A stretch of 37,622 nt of DNA from assembly GCA_002633005.1 (NCBI GenBank), contig NMRA01000008.1, positions 1,788,879-1,826,500 on the forward strand, given 5' to 3'. Positions 22,446 through 31,864 of the stretch are shown piece by piece. A program made the translations under genes and the position numbers. The notes under the pieces were generated by a model. That model searched no databases. It saw nothing but the letters and a program-made list of their open reading frames with translations, and had not been told where the DNA came from. The stretch's first letter is position 1. Every line of letters starts with the position of its first letter. The stretch comes from Phoronis australis. Taxonomy: Eukaryota > Phoronida > Phoronidae.

Positions 22446-22700
22446 CATGGGCCTGTCCCAAGAAACTGACTTAAGTTCATTTTTTACTTAAGTCTAAGAT
22501 TTGTATTAACTTCCATACTTTGAAACTTCCACATCCGGTGAGATAGTTAAAATTAGGACAAAACTTTTATCAAAAACTTAATTCAAACTTAAGACCTCTT
22601 TCTTGAAACGGTCCCGACACAAATTTAAGTTTTGTCTTAAAATTTACTAAAATTTAAGATTTGTCTTAGCTAAGTCAGTTTTGTTGGAACGGGCCCCATG
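22446..22700. mobile_element. 255-bp MITE with imperfect inverted ends
   Basis: The left end CATGGGCCTGTCCCAAGAAA-CTGACTTAAG pairs with the reverse complement of the right end (CTAAGTCAGTTTTGTTGGAA-CGGGCCCCATG). The interior is itself palindromic (ACTTAAGTCTAAGATTTGT against AAATTTAAGATTTGTCTTAG-type words). No coding capacity. Confidence 0.7.
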
Positions 22701-23159
22701 TCTGTTGTCTATAATCTATGAAAACACTAAAACAACCAAACGCGCGCCAACCAAACAACGTCAGAATTCCTAGATAACAAGGTTATGATTGACAAATCGG
22801 ATGTCGTAAGTGTACGTACTCCCGCTCGCAAGGACATGCAAAAAACTTCTTAAACGGGCGCATCTTCGCTGGCGAATTCCATATCCACATTCATTCAAAC
22901 GGAGACGAGCCCCAGCTCGGGATACGTGGCGAGACTGTCTAGCTGTGCTGTCTCAAGGTCAATGCTCACGCGCGGGGAAGCATTGCTGACTGTTATTTCT
23001 ATTATACACATTTTCCAAGTTTTAATATTACAACTTCAAAGACTATTTATTAGATTCTAACTTGAACATTTGCTACGAAAGCAGAATACAATTTACAATA
23101 GTTAAGCTTAAAATAAAACTATTAACAAAAAGTAATTGAATTACTTTACATTGCGCAAA
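22701..23159. other. intergenic, nothing recognised
   Basis: No gene or repeat supported; ends where the next LINE becomes recognisable. Confidence 0.4.
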
Positions 23160-23182
23160 CGTGTTTTTACAAAAGTTGCGTT

Positions 23183-24307
23183 ATGTGGTTGAAAGTTTTA
23201 GATCGTTTTATGGTTCATGTGAGAAAACAAATCCTACACTCGTCTCAGATTGATGACATGGGCAAAACCTGGAAGGAACTCAAGAACTTGGGACCTCAGC
23301 TCAAGAAGAGACATGAAAATACTATTCCTTCAGAAAGATGGGAGGCCAATTTCAGAGATTTGTTTTCGAAAATTCCAATGGCTGAAAGTCAAAACATAGA
23401 TGATTTGGAGAAAGCAATGCAATATTCTGAACTTTCGGGTAATGTAAAAGAAGTACTGGAAAAAAGTTTTTCGTTTTTTGAAGTCTATTCTGTTATTCGC
23501 AAATTAAAATCACGTAAGGCCACTGGTATAGACGGTATCCCATACGAAGTGCTGAGATCTCCAGAGATGGTTAATATTTTGGTCTCGCTCTTTCAGAAGG
23601 TCTTTGACACTGGATTTACCCCATCATTATGGTATAAAGCGATTATNNNNNNNNNNNNNNNNNNNNNNNNNNNNNNNNNNNNNNNNNNNNNNNNNNNNNN
23701 NNNNNNNNNNNNNNNNNNNNNNNNNNNNNNNNNNNNNNNNNNNNNNNNNNNNNNNNNNNNNNNNNNNNNNNNNNNNNNNNNNNNNNNNNNNNNNNNNNNN
23801 NNNNNNNNNNNNNNTTCAATATTTAAAATTATGGAGAAGTGTGACTTTTTAGAAAATTTCAGGAACAAACAAGTTGTGTCTCTCGAAAACTTCAGAACAT
23901 TCAGGTTCCAGTTAGAAGAGTTAAATTGGTTAAAAATAATCACTGAGAAACCAAAACTGTACTTATATAGATCTATTAAGAATGACTATTGTGTAGAAGA
24001 GTATTTACGTCTGCCGGTGTCTCAGAGGTCCGTCATAGCTCGATTGAGAGCAGGTATTCTACCATTAGAGGTTGAGGTGGGGCGGTACTTCGGAATTCCT
24101 GTGAATGAACGGATTTGTCGTGTTTGTAAAAAAGGAATTGAAGATGAAGTTCATTTCATTTTTGATTGTGAAAAATATACTCACATTCGACCATATTTTT
24201 TACGGCGTTCTGCCCTACCTCAAATATTCCAAAATAACTTGAAAGGTCTAGCGAAATTCATTCAAGACGCTTTGCAGGTTAGAAGTAATTGTTTGTTTAT
24301 AAACTAG
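23183..24307 (+). pseudogene. LINE RT start and C-terminal zinc region, gapped
   Basis: Before the gap: LKSRKATGIDGIPYEVL (RT finger motif, about 23500-23550) and a block ending PSLWYKA. After the gap: RLRAGILPLEVEVGRYFGI (about 24040-24100), then CRVC...EDEVHFIFDCEKY, a CCHC-like C-terminal signature of many LINE ORF2 proteins. The catalytic (F/Y)xDD and the rest of the palm are absent. The frame is open on both sides of the N run, but this does not prove the two parts are one uninterrupted ORF, because the gap length is probably arbitrary. Confidence 0.8.
23647..23814. other. assembly gap, 168 N
   Basis: Continuous N run inside the LINE coding region. Its true length is unknown. Confidence 0.99.
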
Positions 24308-24468
24308 TCTGAAGTGGTCATATTTGAGCTTGTGCAATTTGTTATGTAATGATTTAATTATTATTAGGTGACTGAGTAAGCCCATTGAGGCTGGGGGGTG
24401 TGGTGAATAATCTGTCTTTGATATTGTATTTACTGGTACCCTTATGTGACTATAATAAATAAATACAC

Positions 24469-25570
24469 ACACCTCAAGGAAATTTCCAGGAGGTTTTGCC
24501 CATATCATAAACCTGAGACTCGTGTAGGATACTCTATCTATCAACTGGTGACACCAGCTAAAATTCACGAGACCAGTCATGCTAGAATAGTTTCCCATAT
24601 CAGACATTCAGCTACCGCTTACAACACTTCGCCCTGTTAAGCTCCATCTTTTGGCCATTTTGTGCTTTCCATTGATTAATCACAGTCATTCACTCTTAGA
24701 CAACGGTGATCTTTTCTTTCACGTTTTAACGTGAAAAAAAATATTAAAATATGTTTATTATTCAAAGTCAGTTTAGCAAGTGATATTTTGGCGGAGTAAT
24801 ACACTCGGCAACTCTCGGAGACTCTGTCTTCTAGGTGGCCAGATAGCAAAAGTAAAGCGTAGGATTGCGTCATTGTAATTCAAAAGAGGAACGCATTGTT
24901 TTGACTTCGCAAATTTTGTTTGTTTGATGAGAAAATCAACGTGCATGGCTGTATTTTTACCGCTAAAACATTTTAACGGTCAACAAAGTCGGTGTGGGTT
25001 TGATTGCAAACGAACTTGTAAGTATTCGTAGCCGTTGCAGTTGCCTGTTTCACACCAGAGCAATGAAAAAATACACTTACAGATCTAGGATGCTTCCCCT
25101 TGAATTTATTATATTTTCAAGAGCTTGAATTAGCATAACCCCTTGAGATAAGGTCTTTAAGAATAGAGATTTTCAGCTTGTTATATCCGTTTTGATGCAG
25201 AAAACTTTCGTTGACAAGCAGTTATTGCTTGGCTCGATCGTGGGAGAAAGCTTCACCGGACATCAATTAGCTATTAAGATTTCTGGAGGTTTATGGGAAA
25301 GCTGAGGTTGCTCGGTGAAAAACGAGAACATGGTATACAATATTTCGTGAGCTTCTTACTGAGATAGCAAGAAATGACACCTGTAAAAAGCAAGTAAACA
25401 TACAATGGACCAATCACAATGTGTCAAGTGAAAAATTGACCAACCAAGGAGCCACCTTGGCCAAAGTGACTCAACAATGAGTTAAAACTGCATTTCGCCG
25501 TTGTTTGGCTGTCAATGTGGAATTTTGAACTGAAGCGTATTGGGTTTATAACACTTCCGTCATTCTATTG
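24469..25570. other. intergenic, nothing recognised
   Basis: Short frames on both strands only. A 35-codon protein-like stretch near 25195-25300 ends in a stop and lacks splice sites that I trust. Confidence 0.35.
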
Positions 25571-27220
25571 TCTTGATTTTGTGCTGAATGAGGTGGCAAC
25601 TCAAGTCACTGCAACAGTAGGCGTACATGCGCCATTTTCGAATTCGCAATCTTGGCGTTGGCAAACCCTGGCAAACTCTATGATGTTCTTGCTGGGAACG
25701 GAAATAGAACCCTTTCACGGTTAGGAATATCATAAGACCGATGTTATGCTTGATTCAATTCTGGTTATTAAGGTAGCTAAATAGGGTCAAACAATAGGCC
25801 ATGTGATGTTAATCAAAAACGACACGTCCAGCAAGACGATCTTTCACGATAGAGAACTACGCTAAGACGGTAGTATCTATCAACAATTAAAAATGAAACA
25901 GAAACAAGCATAATGAAGTGTCAACCAAACTAGCGACACCTATAAAGCAAAAAAAGAAATAGTTGCAGAACATTGTCTCTATATAATCATTCAATGGCAA
26001 TTTGCGAGGGAAATTTTTAGTGTTTCACATTGGTAAAACAAATAAACACTTTCGAATATTTTAAGAGAATTTCCGTAGCTCATAAATAGCTCTTGTAGCC
26101 GTCTTCAGAGGAAATTACTGAAAACATGAATAGGAGGATGTAGAAAAAACAACGCTGATGGGGCCGGAACTCAATATATTTATCTCTAACTCTAATGAGC
26201 TATAATACTACAGAAGATAACTTCGAGTAAATATAACAGCCCAAAAGATAATTCAAATGAAATGCGCACACATGATAACGGAATAACGAAACTAAAACGT
26301 AAATTAAAGAACAACTGGTTACTCTCAACGTTAGAAAATTTATTAACAATTGACAAAAGACGTCACCGGATGAAAGCATGAGAAGCGTTTTGTTGAACTA
26401 TGAAACTGATGAAACACGCCAGTTCACGTGGGAAAATTTCGATGTTTGTACATTAAAGTGTGTGTTGTGACCCTAACAGGAACCACTTGGCATTTATTGA
26501 TCCAGAACTGCGTCACTTGTCAGGTTTATTACTGTTTGAAAGTTTCTCCACTTCATTTCGGGGTTGTAAGCCTGGCAGTGTACTAGCGACAGATTGATTT
26601 GAGGGATATTTTGAGATTTCATTTTTGTACAACGCCAAGAAACAGTGAACCCTTACAAGGTCCATTAGCACATTGACATCAGACGCTGATCACGAATTTT
26701 ACTGTCGAACAACCCCAACGGTTACAGGAGTTGCTTTTGAAGAACAAACTTTATTCACGTTTAGGTCCGCTGTATTTAAAGAACATCTCACGTCTAAGGT
26801 AAGAAATGTCAGTAAAAAGACCACCGCAGACGGAGAGTTGCGACTTGAGGTGACCGCCTCAAGTGAACGATAGCAGAGCTGATAGTTCACGTCAAGGCGT
26901 GAACATAGACAGGCCCTATTTCATTCAGTTGTTCTCGCCTTAGCATGAGCTGTCAGCTCAGCCGTTTTTCACTTGAGACAGACAGCTCAGTTCATACCTC
27001 TCTGTCTGCGGTGACCCTAGCGATAAATTGTAACAGCGTCACCGGCCGCAACACTGACAAAGAGTGTAAAGTAACTAGGCGCAGAAAACATTTGATGACC
27101 GAGGGGAGCGGCGAACCCGTCAGTGTCAGGCATCTTGCCGACCACGCCTATTTTATGGGGAAAGAAAGTAGGAGAGGGTACCGACATTCTTCTCTAGTTA
27201 ATGGAACATTTCAATGATGT
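25571..27220. other. intergenic, nothing firmly recognised
   Basis: Contains one short word (about 25580-25612, CTGAATGAGGTGGCAACTCA and following) that resembles the repeats at 27225-27330 and 31640-31760. Otherwise no supported feature. Confidence 0.35.
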
Positions 27221-27224
27221 TGAG

Positions 27225-27330
27225 CTGTCAATGTTGATTTCTAAGCCGAATCACTTTGAGGGTATACACTCATCCGATCTTGAATTGTTGTCAAATGAGC
27301 CGGCAACTCAAATACCAACCGTTGCCCGTG
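27225..27330 (+). repeat. short dispersed repeat or shared exon piece
   Basis: CTCATCCGATCTTGAATTG followed by AATGAGCCGGCAACTCAA matches the reverse complement of about 31640-31760 (CTCATCCGATATTGAATTG, AATGAGCCGGCAACTCAA). In one frame both encode HSSDLEL or SSDIEL and then NEPATQ, so a protein-coding origin is possible. The flanks diverge and neither copy has a complete gene. Confidence 0.45.
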
Positions 27331-27419
27331 AAACTGCGCTCGTAAATTACGCTCAGGATTCTGTAAGATCTTACACATTGAGTCAAATATCTACAAAACT
27401 GCAAAATTTAACACGATGA

Positions 27420-28154
27420 AAGTATATGTATATTTTATGAAAGTAGAAAGCTTGCTCAATTTGATTTTAGAATTTTCACTGCAATCATTGGGATATCGTG
27501 ATTACGTCTCTTTATTAAAATTTAGTGAGAAGAAATGTACATTCATAGCTAAATAACAACACCGATAAAATGACCAAATTTTGTTTGATATAGATGTCCA
27601 GGAAAAAGATTCATAAATTCTGTTACAGTTTTATAAATAATTGTTTTCATATCTTGCTTTCAAATATAAAATGATGCTCTGTAACCCTCGTCAACCTGTA
27701 AAAGCTTCGGATCAAGTTTGAAAACTTCTTACAAATTCTGCTTGTTCGGTAAGGGTGACAAACGCTTTAGGCAATCTATACGACAATTGCAGGAAAAGAG
27801 CACAAAACAACAGGACCCGTCTTATTACACAGTGAGTACGGTAAAACTTCTCCAATTTGGCTCATTTGCTAAAATTTGGGACACTGGAATTTAAGCTAAA
27901 CTTGAATTTTCTTAAAATTGAGACATGGCTAATTTTGAGGTTCATCATGTTTCTTAAATATCGGACATTGCATTCTCTATCAACAATTGGAGATAGCTGC
28001 CAGTGCAAATTTTGTCTTTTTCATGATTCTTGAATTTGGTAAGGCTAATATTGTCTATTTCTAAAGTTTATTAGGAGCTCTGACCTTGAGTAATATAATT
28101 AGTTTTTCAATTCTCCAAACTGGAGAATTTTTATTGTAAGTGTGTTTAGTGTTT
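27420..28154. other. intergenic, nothing recognised
   Basis: AT-rich. A short perfect hairpin (AATTCTCCAAACTGGAGAATT, split by two bases) lies at about 28109-28129; no gene seen. Confidence 0.4.
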
Positions 28155-28590
28155 AGCGGGACATCAATGGTGTATTCAAAGTACGTTTTTCTAGCAGGCC
28201 ATGCTAAAAAACAAGTAAAAATACACAAAGTCGACAGTTTTCAACCCGAAACCACTCCAGATTCCAAAAATTGGGAAGTCGAAGAGGGTCGACCAGATCG
28301 TTTTTGCTAACCTGAAAAGTTTGCGGGGTACCTGAATTTCCAGTCAAAACTTACCTTGCCGACAGGAATTGGTAGAGTGTTTACGAAAAGCCACGGCTCC
28401 GAGAAAAATAGGTCAAGGGGGCAACAAACTGCATTTTCTTCCAAAACAGATTAAAAAACAAACAATTATTCGTAGTCACCACTCTAACAACAAATTTCAA
28501 AATGTTCAGCCAATCCAGCAGACGCCAATTTCTTATGAAATGAAATTGGGGAGGTCAATTCGACTGTGGCTCTAAAAATCCATTGCGTGC
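28155..28590 (-). repeat. unnamed dispersed repeat, copy B (inverted)
   Basis: Reverse complement of the sequence at 7236-7715, about 20.5 kb away. The 68-codon frame at 28369-28575 is inside the repeat and has no counterpart in copy A. See copy A for anchors. Confidence 0.75.
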
Positions 28591-28964
28591 CACCAAAGAC
28601 GGTCTCTGATGTCACCTAATTAGGTGAATCAGAAGATGATAACTCTGACGCCTAGCGACTAAAACCACGAACTAACGGTATAATAGTTTTTAACAATCGG
28701 TGTGAACGGTAACGATTACATAACAGCTACAATTATAGAAAGAGTTACAACCAGGTTAAGTTGGTCTGAACACAGTTTATGTTTACAACAGTAATTAGCT
28801 GAATTTATCTATACATTCACTTAACATGTAGTTATTGGTAATTTGATTTAGGAAAACTGACAACTCTATATGGAAAGTTACAAGAAAACTAACAAACTAT
28901 AACTTCAAGTGAAATACATACAAACGTAGTGTGTATTGCGTATAACCGCTTACATGTTTTATTT

Positions 28965-29050
28965 GAATCAGGGGACATGTAAGCCCAAGAGGCTGGGGAT
29001 ATATAGTATTCTGTTGTTTATCCATGCCACTATAATAAATAATAAATATG
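28965..29050 (+). mobile_element. solo LINE 3' tail
   Basis: CATGTAAGCCCAAGAGGCTG-GGGATATATAG followed by CCACTATAATAAATAATAAATA matches the 3' end of the LINE at 24370-24468 (GTAAGCCCATTGAGGCTGGG ... GACTATAATAAATAAATA) with an internal deletion. It is a strongly 5'-truncated insertion of the same family. Confidence 0.7.
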
Positions 29051-29252
29051 CAAGAGATAAACATTACAAGATAAAAGGACAAAGGATAAACAAAATGGGT
29101 ACTTGGTACTCTTTTTAATACCACAGAAATGTTTAATATGGCAGAAATAAACAGTGACGGGAACATCATAGAAACGACAACAGCAATCAGCTATGTTGCA
29201 CTCAGAGTTGTAATAACTGTGTGGTAAACAATAACATAAATTGAAAACCTGA

Positions 29253-29501
29253 AGTGACCGGGCTAGTTGTGGTTTTCCATGGAGCAATTTCAGGATAGCG
29301 ATCACTAGTCTCAAAAGGCAATTCGCTGAAGCAATCTCGTCAAAGTGGGCGGTTCTTGAGACAGAACGCTGTCTTCGCAGGGCTGAGGAATCGCCTGTCC
29401 TAGGGTTAAAAGATGGGGGAATTTCGGAATTAACTGAACAACATATTGCTGATCTTGTAAAGAAGTTTCAAGCAAACAGAGTTTTTTTATTTCTTAATCA
29501 G
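29253..29501 (+). CDS. candidate orphan exon, unknown protein
   Basis: An 84-codon open frame without an ATG start has strongly protein-like composition: LKRQFAEAISSKWAVLETE, then RCLRRAEESPVLGLKDGG and ISELTEQHIADLVKKFQANR. An acceptor-like CAATTTCAG lies at 29284-29292 after a T-rich stretch, and a donor-like CAG|GTTTAAGT follows 29501, so the real exon may be about 29293-29501. It would not join in frame to the neuropeptide ATG exon at 29873 and could belong to its 5' UTR side, to another gene, or be a gene fragment. I do not recognise the family. Confidence 0.35.
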
Positions 29502-29724
29502 GTTTAAGTTTGGATTTCTACAAATGTTTTTCGTGTGAGCGTCAAACTCACTGTGGATTACATGACGCAGGGCCCATTTTTTAATATTTTTGGTCGATCT
29601 AGTTTATTAATGCCCCACACACAGATGCCATTTTCAGTAAATAATAAACTGTTGTTCGAATGTGACCAAGATATTTTTCAATGGCGGCATATCACCACAT
29701 GTTCCAGGTGGTCTTAGAACGTTC

Positions 29725-29731
29725 GATATAA
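29725..29731 (+). promoter_or_regulatory. possible TATA box of the GW-amide gene
   Basis: A TATAAAC-type word within CGATATAAACAAAC, about 150 bp upstream of the coding exon's acceptor. A donor-like CAT|GTAAGG at about 29816 could end a short 5' UTR exon. Tentative. Confidence 0.2.
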
Positions 29732-29882
29732 ACAAACAAAACCGTCCAGTAGAGGATGACAAGCTTTAACAAGGTAGTCCCACTAAGCGGTAGACGCTGT
29801 GTGGATATGATTTCATGTAAGGAAGGAGTGCGAATTTAACCGCAGTTAGAAACTAATTCATTGTTTTTACAGGATTTGGAAG

Positions 29883-30991
29883 ATGAAGATTTTTCTGTCC
29901 TACGTCTTGCTGTGGCTTGTTCTTTGCGGCACCAGTTCAGTATTCCACATATCTCAAGCAGACGCCTTCAGCCTCGATAGACATTCCGGATGGGGCAAAC
30001 GAAATTCGAGGTTCTCATCACCGCACACAGGCTGGGGGAAACGCGACGATATTTCCAACAGTTGCCAGTTTCTGGATAGGAGCATCGAAGCTCTCGTCAA
30101 CGAAATGCTAGAGGTGATTTTTATATACACTGCTAGAAATCAGAATTGAGCTTGTATAGCATTCGAAACATTACAACATGTATATGCTGTTACTGGCCCC
30201 TGCTTAAATAAACCCAGAAAAAGATGATTTCTATGTTCAAACTTAGATCGACAAAATGAAATTCTCGTGTTTTTCTGAGGGTAGTCCCATGTCGTTAAAT
30301 AATGCGAATTTAACGTTTTTATTTCGCATTTGACAATGCGCTATCTAATATTCTATCGACCACTTTGGTCAGCCGTCTTCAAAGGTCTAAAAGTGTCGAG
30401 AGGGCCTCATTTCAGTTACAGCGGTCCGCACGTAGACACTATTACGGAGGTGTTCCCTCCCCCCTCGGTCGAAACTCGTTTCAATTTTGCGTTGAGTCCC
30501 CCCCCCCCCNTCCTTGTAAAGTACGTCCAGGTGGTCACTCGTTTCAGCTCCCCTCCCCTCACGGCCCGAAGTTTCGTGTTTGTTCAACCCGGATTCTGGC
30601 TTCGCCCCTGGCGGTCCTGCATGCACTTTGTATTTTAAGTAATTAAAATTAAAAAGAAAACCACAGCACTATCTTTTACATCAATTTTAGTCCCGGAATA
30701 GTCATTTAGATGTTTTTCCGGTATCTATTTACCTTGGTGACGAAGGTCATAATTCTTTTATAATCAGTATTCAAAAATATTGAAACCATATATTTCTTTT
30801 CAAATTCTTGATGGTTACATAAACGCATTGCATGCTTCAAGTAACGGCGGTGTGAATTCTTGTGATTGTTCATGAATTTCGAGTTAACTTTGAAATCTTG
30901 TACAGGAAGTGGCTTCATGGCAGAATTTATTCTATTTCAGATAGAAGATAAACGCCAACGACTGTGTCAAGGATCGGAGGCAAACAAGTGA
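29883..30991 (+). CDS. secreted GW-amide neuropeptide precursor, 93 aa
   Basis: Exon 29873-30113 begins after a strong acceptor (TTGTTTTTACAG) ten bases before the ATG, so a 5' UTR exon lies upstream. The coding part joins in phase 0 to 30941-30991 (acceptor TTCTATTTCAG, stop TGA 30989-30991). Residues 1-28 form a signal peptide with a hydrophobic core and an ADA cleavage site. Then come FSLDRHSGW-GKR (29-40) and NSRFSSPHTGW-GKR (41-54). In each, KR is a convertase site and G the amide donor, giving two peptides ending H(S/T)GW-amide. The tail (55-93) has an amphipathic helix between Cys61 and Cys86, which could form a disulfide. Peptides ending in GW-amide are known in molluscs (APGWamide), and some AKH-type peptides also end in GW-amide; neither fits well. 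Unspliced reading gives 88 aa instead. The donor (GAG|GTGATT) is only moderate. I do not recognise a named family. Confidence 0.75.
30490..30612 (-). mobile_element. GGATCC-type MITE, partial, in neuropeptide intron
   Basis: The right side GGATTCTGGCTTCGCCCCTGG is the reverse complement of the family's terminal word, preceded by C-rich sequence with a 12-base C run and an N at 30510. It lies in the intron between the two coding exons of the GW-amide precursor. The left end is unclear. Confidence 0.45.
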
Positions 30992-31240
30992 CTTTGAAAC
31001 AGACTGAACAGCACCCTGTATAAATTGCCACCTTCCATGATTCCTCATGTAGATGAAGACGTAAAACCGAATAATTTGCATGTACATGTATACCCAGTCT
31101 CTAGTCGTCAGTTATATAAAGCAAAGCCGTCCTTGTGCTACCAGGGTGGAGTTCAGTAACGCAAGTGTCTCGCTCAAAAAAGATCTCGCGAGGTTCTGCG
31201 AGATGTCGTCATGTATTTTAAAGGAACGCAAGTGATTTTG

Positions 31241-31246
31241 AATAAA
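31241..31246 (+). terminator. poly(A) signal of the neuropeptide gene
   Basis: AATAAA 250 bp after the stop codon of the spliced reading frame; the first good signal downstream. Confidence 0.45.
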
Positions 31247-31639
31247 ATTTCTCGCTGTGAGACAGTAATTGAATTCGACCCAGGACTCCTTGAAAGAAAG
31301 GCGTCATGTTGCTGATACCACACGGTACAATATTCACACAAAAATCCAAAGAAATAAAAATGTTAACATATAGTCGGCTGGCAAACATGCGTTTTTATGA
31401 ATTTGTTCACTGAACTATCCGAGAGGCGGCGGGCCATTCAAACATTTAAAGTTGCATTTTCCCCAGCTTAACTGACTGAAAAACGAAAGTCTAATTAGGC
31501 CTTTTACTCTCTCAAAATCGGTCTCGTATTATTCCTTGCCATTCTATTTCCGGCACTAACGAGGACATCGACTCAAGAAAACGCTTTTAAGCATTTCTTG
31601 ATTTAAAACAGTTTATTGGGGACGGACAACCCTAAGATT

Positions 31640-31760
31640 GCGGATTCGAAATGGAACGTGAACGCATTGCCTGCGACTTGAGTTGCCGGCTCATTCGGCA
31701 ATTCAATATCGGATGAGCCCGGTAAAGTTAGGTCGATAGACCTTCGGTTAATAATTCAGC
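31640..31760 (-). repeat. short dispersed repeat, second copy
   Basis: Reverse complement matches 27225-27330 (see there). In the minus strand it reads SSDIELPNEPATQ in one frame and stays open for roughly 20 further codons. Confidence 0.45.
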
Positions 31761-31793
31761 AATGTCAGTTTAACAGGGACAAGAAAAGGCAGT

Positions 31794-31860
31794 GTGGCCT
31801 AGTGTGATAGGTGCCCGCCTTCTTTACTCGAGGTCGTGGGTTCGAGTCCTACTGGGCCAC
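31794..31860 (+). tRNA. tRNA-like sequence, short; Val(TAC) if functional
   Basis: Seven-pair acceptor stem (GTGGCCT with TGGGCCAC, one G-T), T arm GTGGG / TTCGAGT / CCTAC, an A-box-like TAGTGTGATAGG and exact B box GGTTCGAGTCC. A four-pair anticodon stem gives loop TTTACTC with T33 and anticodon TAC (Val). It is only 67 nt, has a two-base variable region and T at position 37, so it may be a tRNA-derived element or pseudogene. It lies between the neuropeptide and receptor genes. Confidence 0.5.
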
Positions 31861-31864
31861 AGTG

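Larger units (their letters stand above)
23160..24468 (+). mobile_element. non-LTR retrotransposon interrupted by assembly gap
   Basis: 5'-truncated LINE with RT N-terminal blocks before the N gap and a C-terminal zinc-binding region after it. The 3' UTR contains GTAAGCCCATTGAGGCTGGG and ends ACTATAATAAATAAATA (tail ending about 24468). The same 3' end occurs alone at 28965-29050. The part before the gap stops at the first RT motif and the part after it starts well past the RT core, so far more coding sequence is missing than the 168 N allow. Confidence 0.85.

Noticed and set aside
25195-25300. Protein-like stretch (KTFVDKQLLLGSIVGESF...)
   Set aside because: Open for only about 35 codons, ends in a stop, and no matching splice sites.
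29883-30149. Unspliced 88-aa reading of the neuropeptide precursor
   Set aside because: Possible, but the phase-0 donor/acceptor pair adds a second cysteine that matches the first and a sensible end, so the spliced 93-aa form is preferred.
30330-30646. Two overlapping ~95-codon + ORFs in the neuropeptide intron
   Set aside because: They cross a poly-C run with an N and a MITE fragment; composition-driven and without homology.
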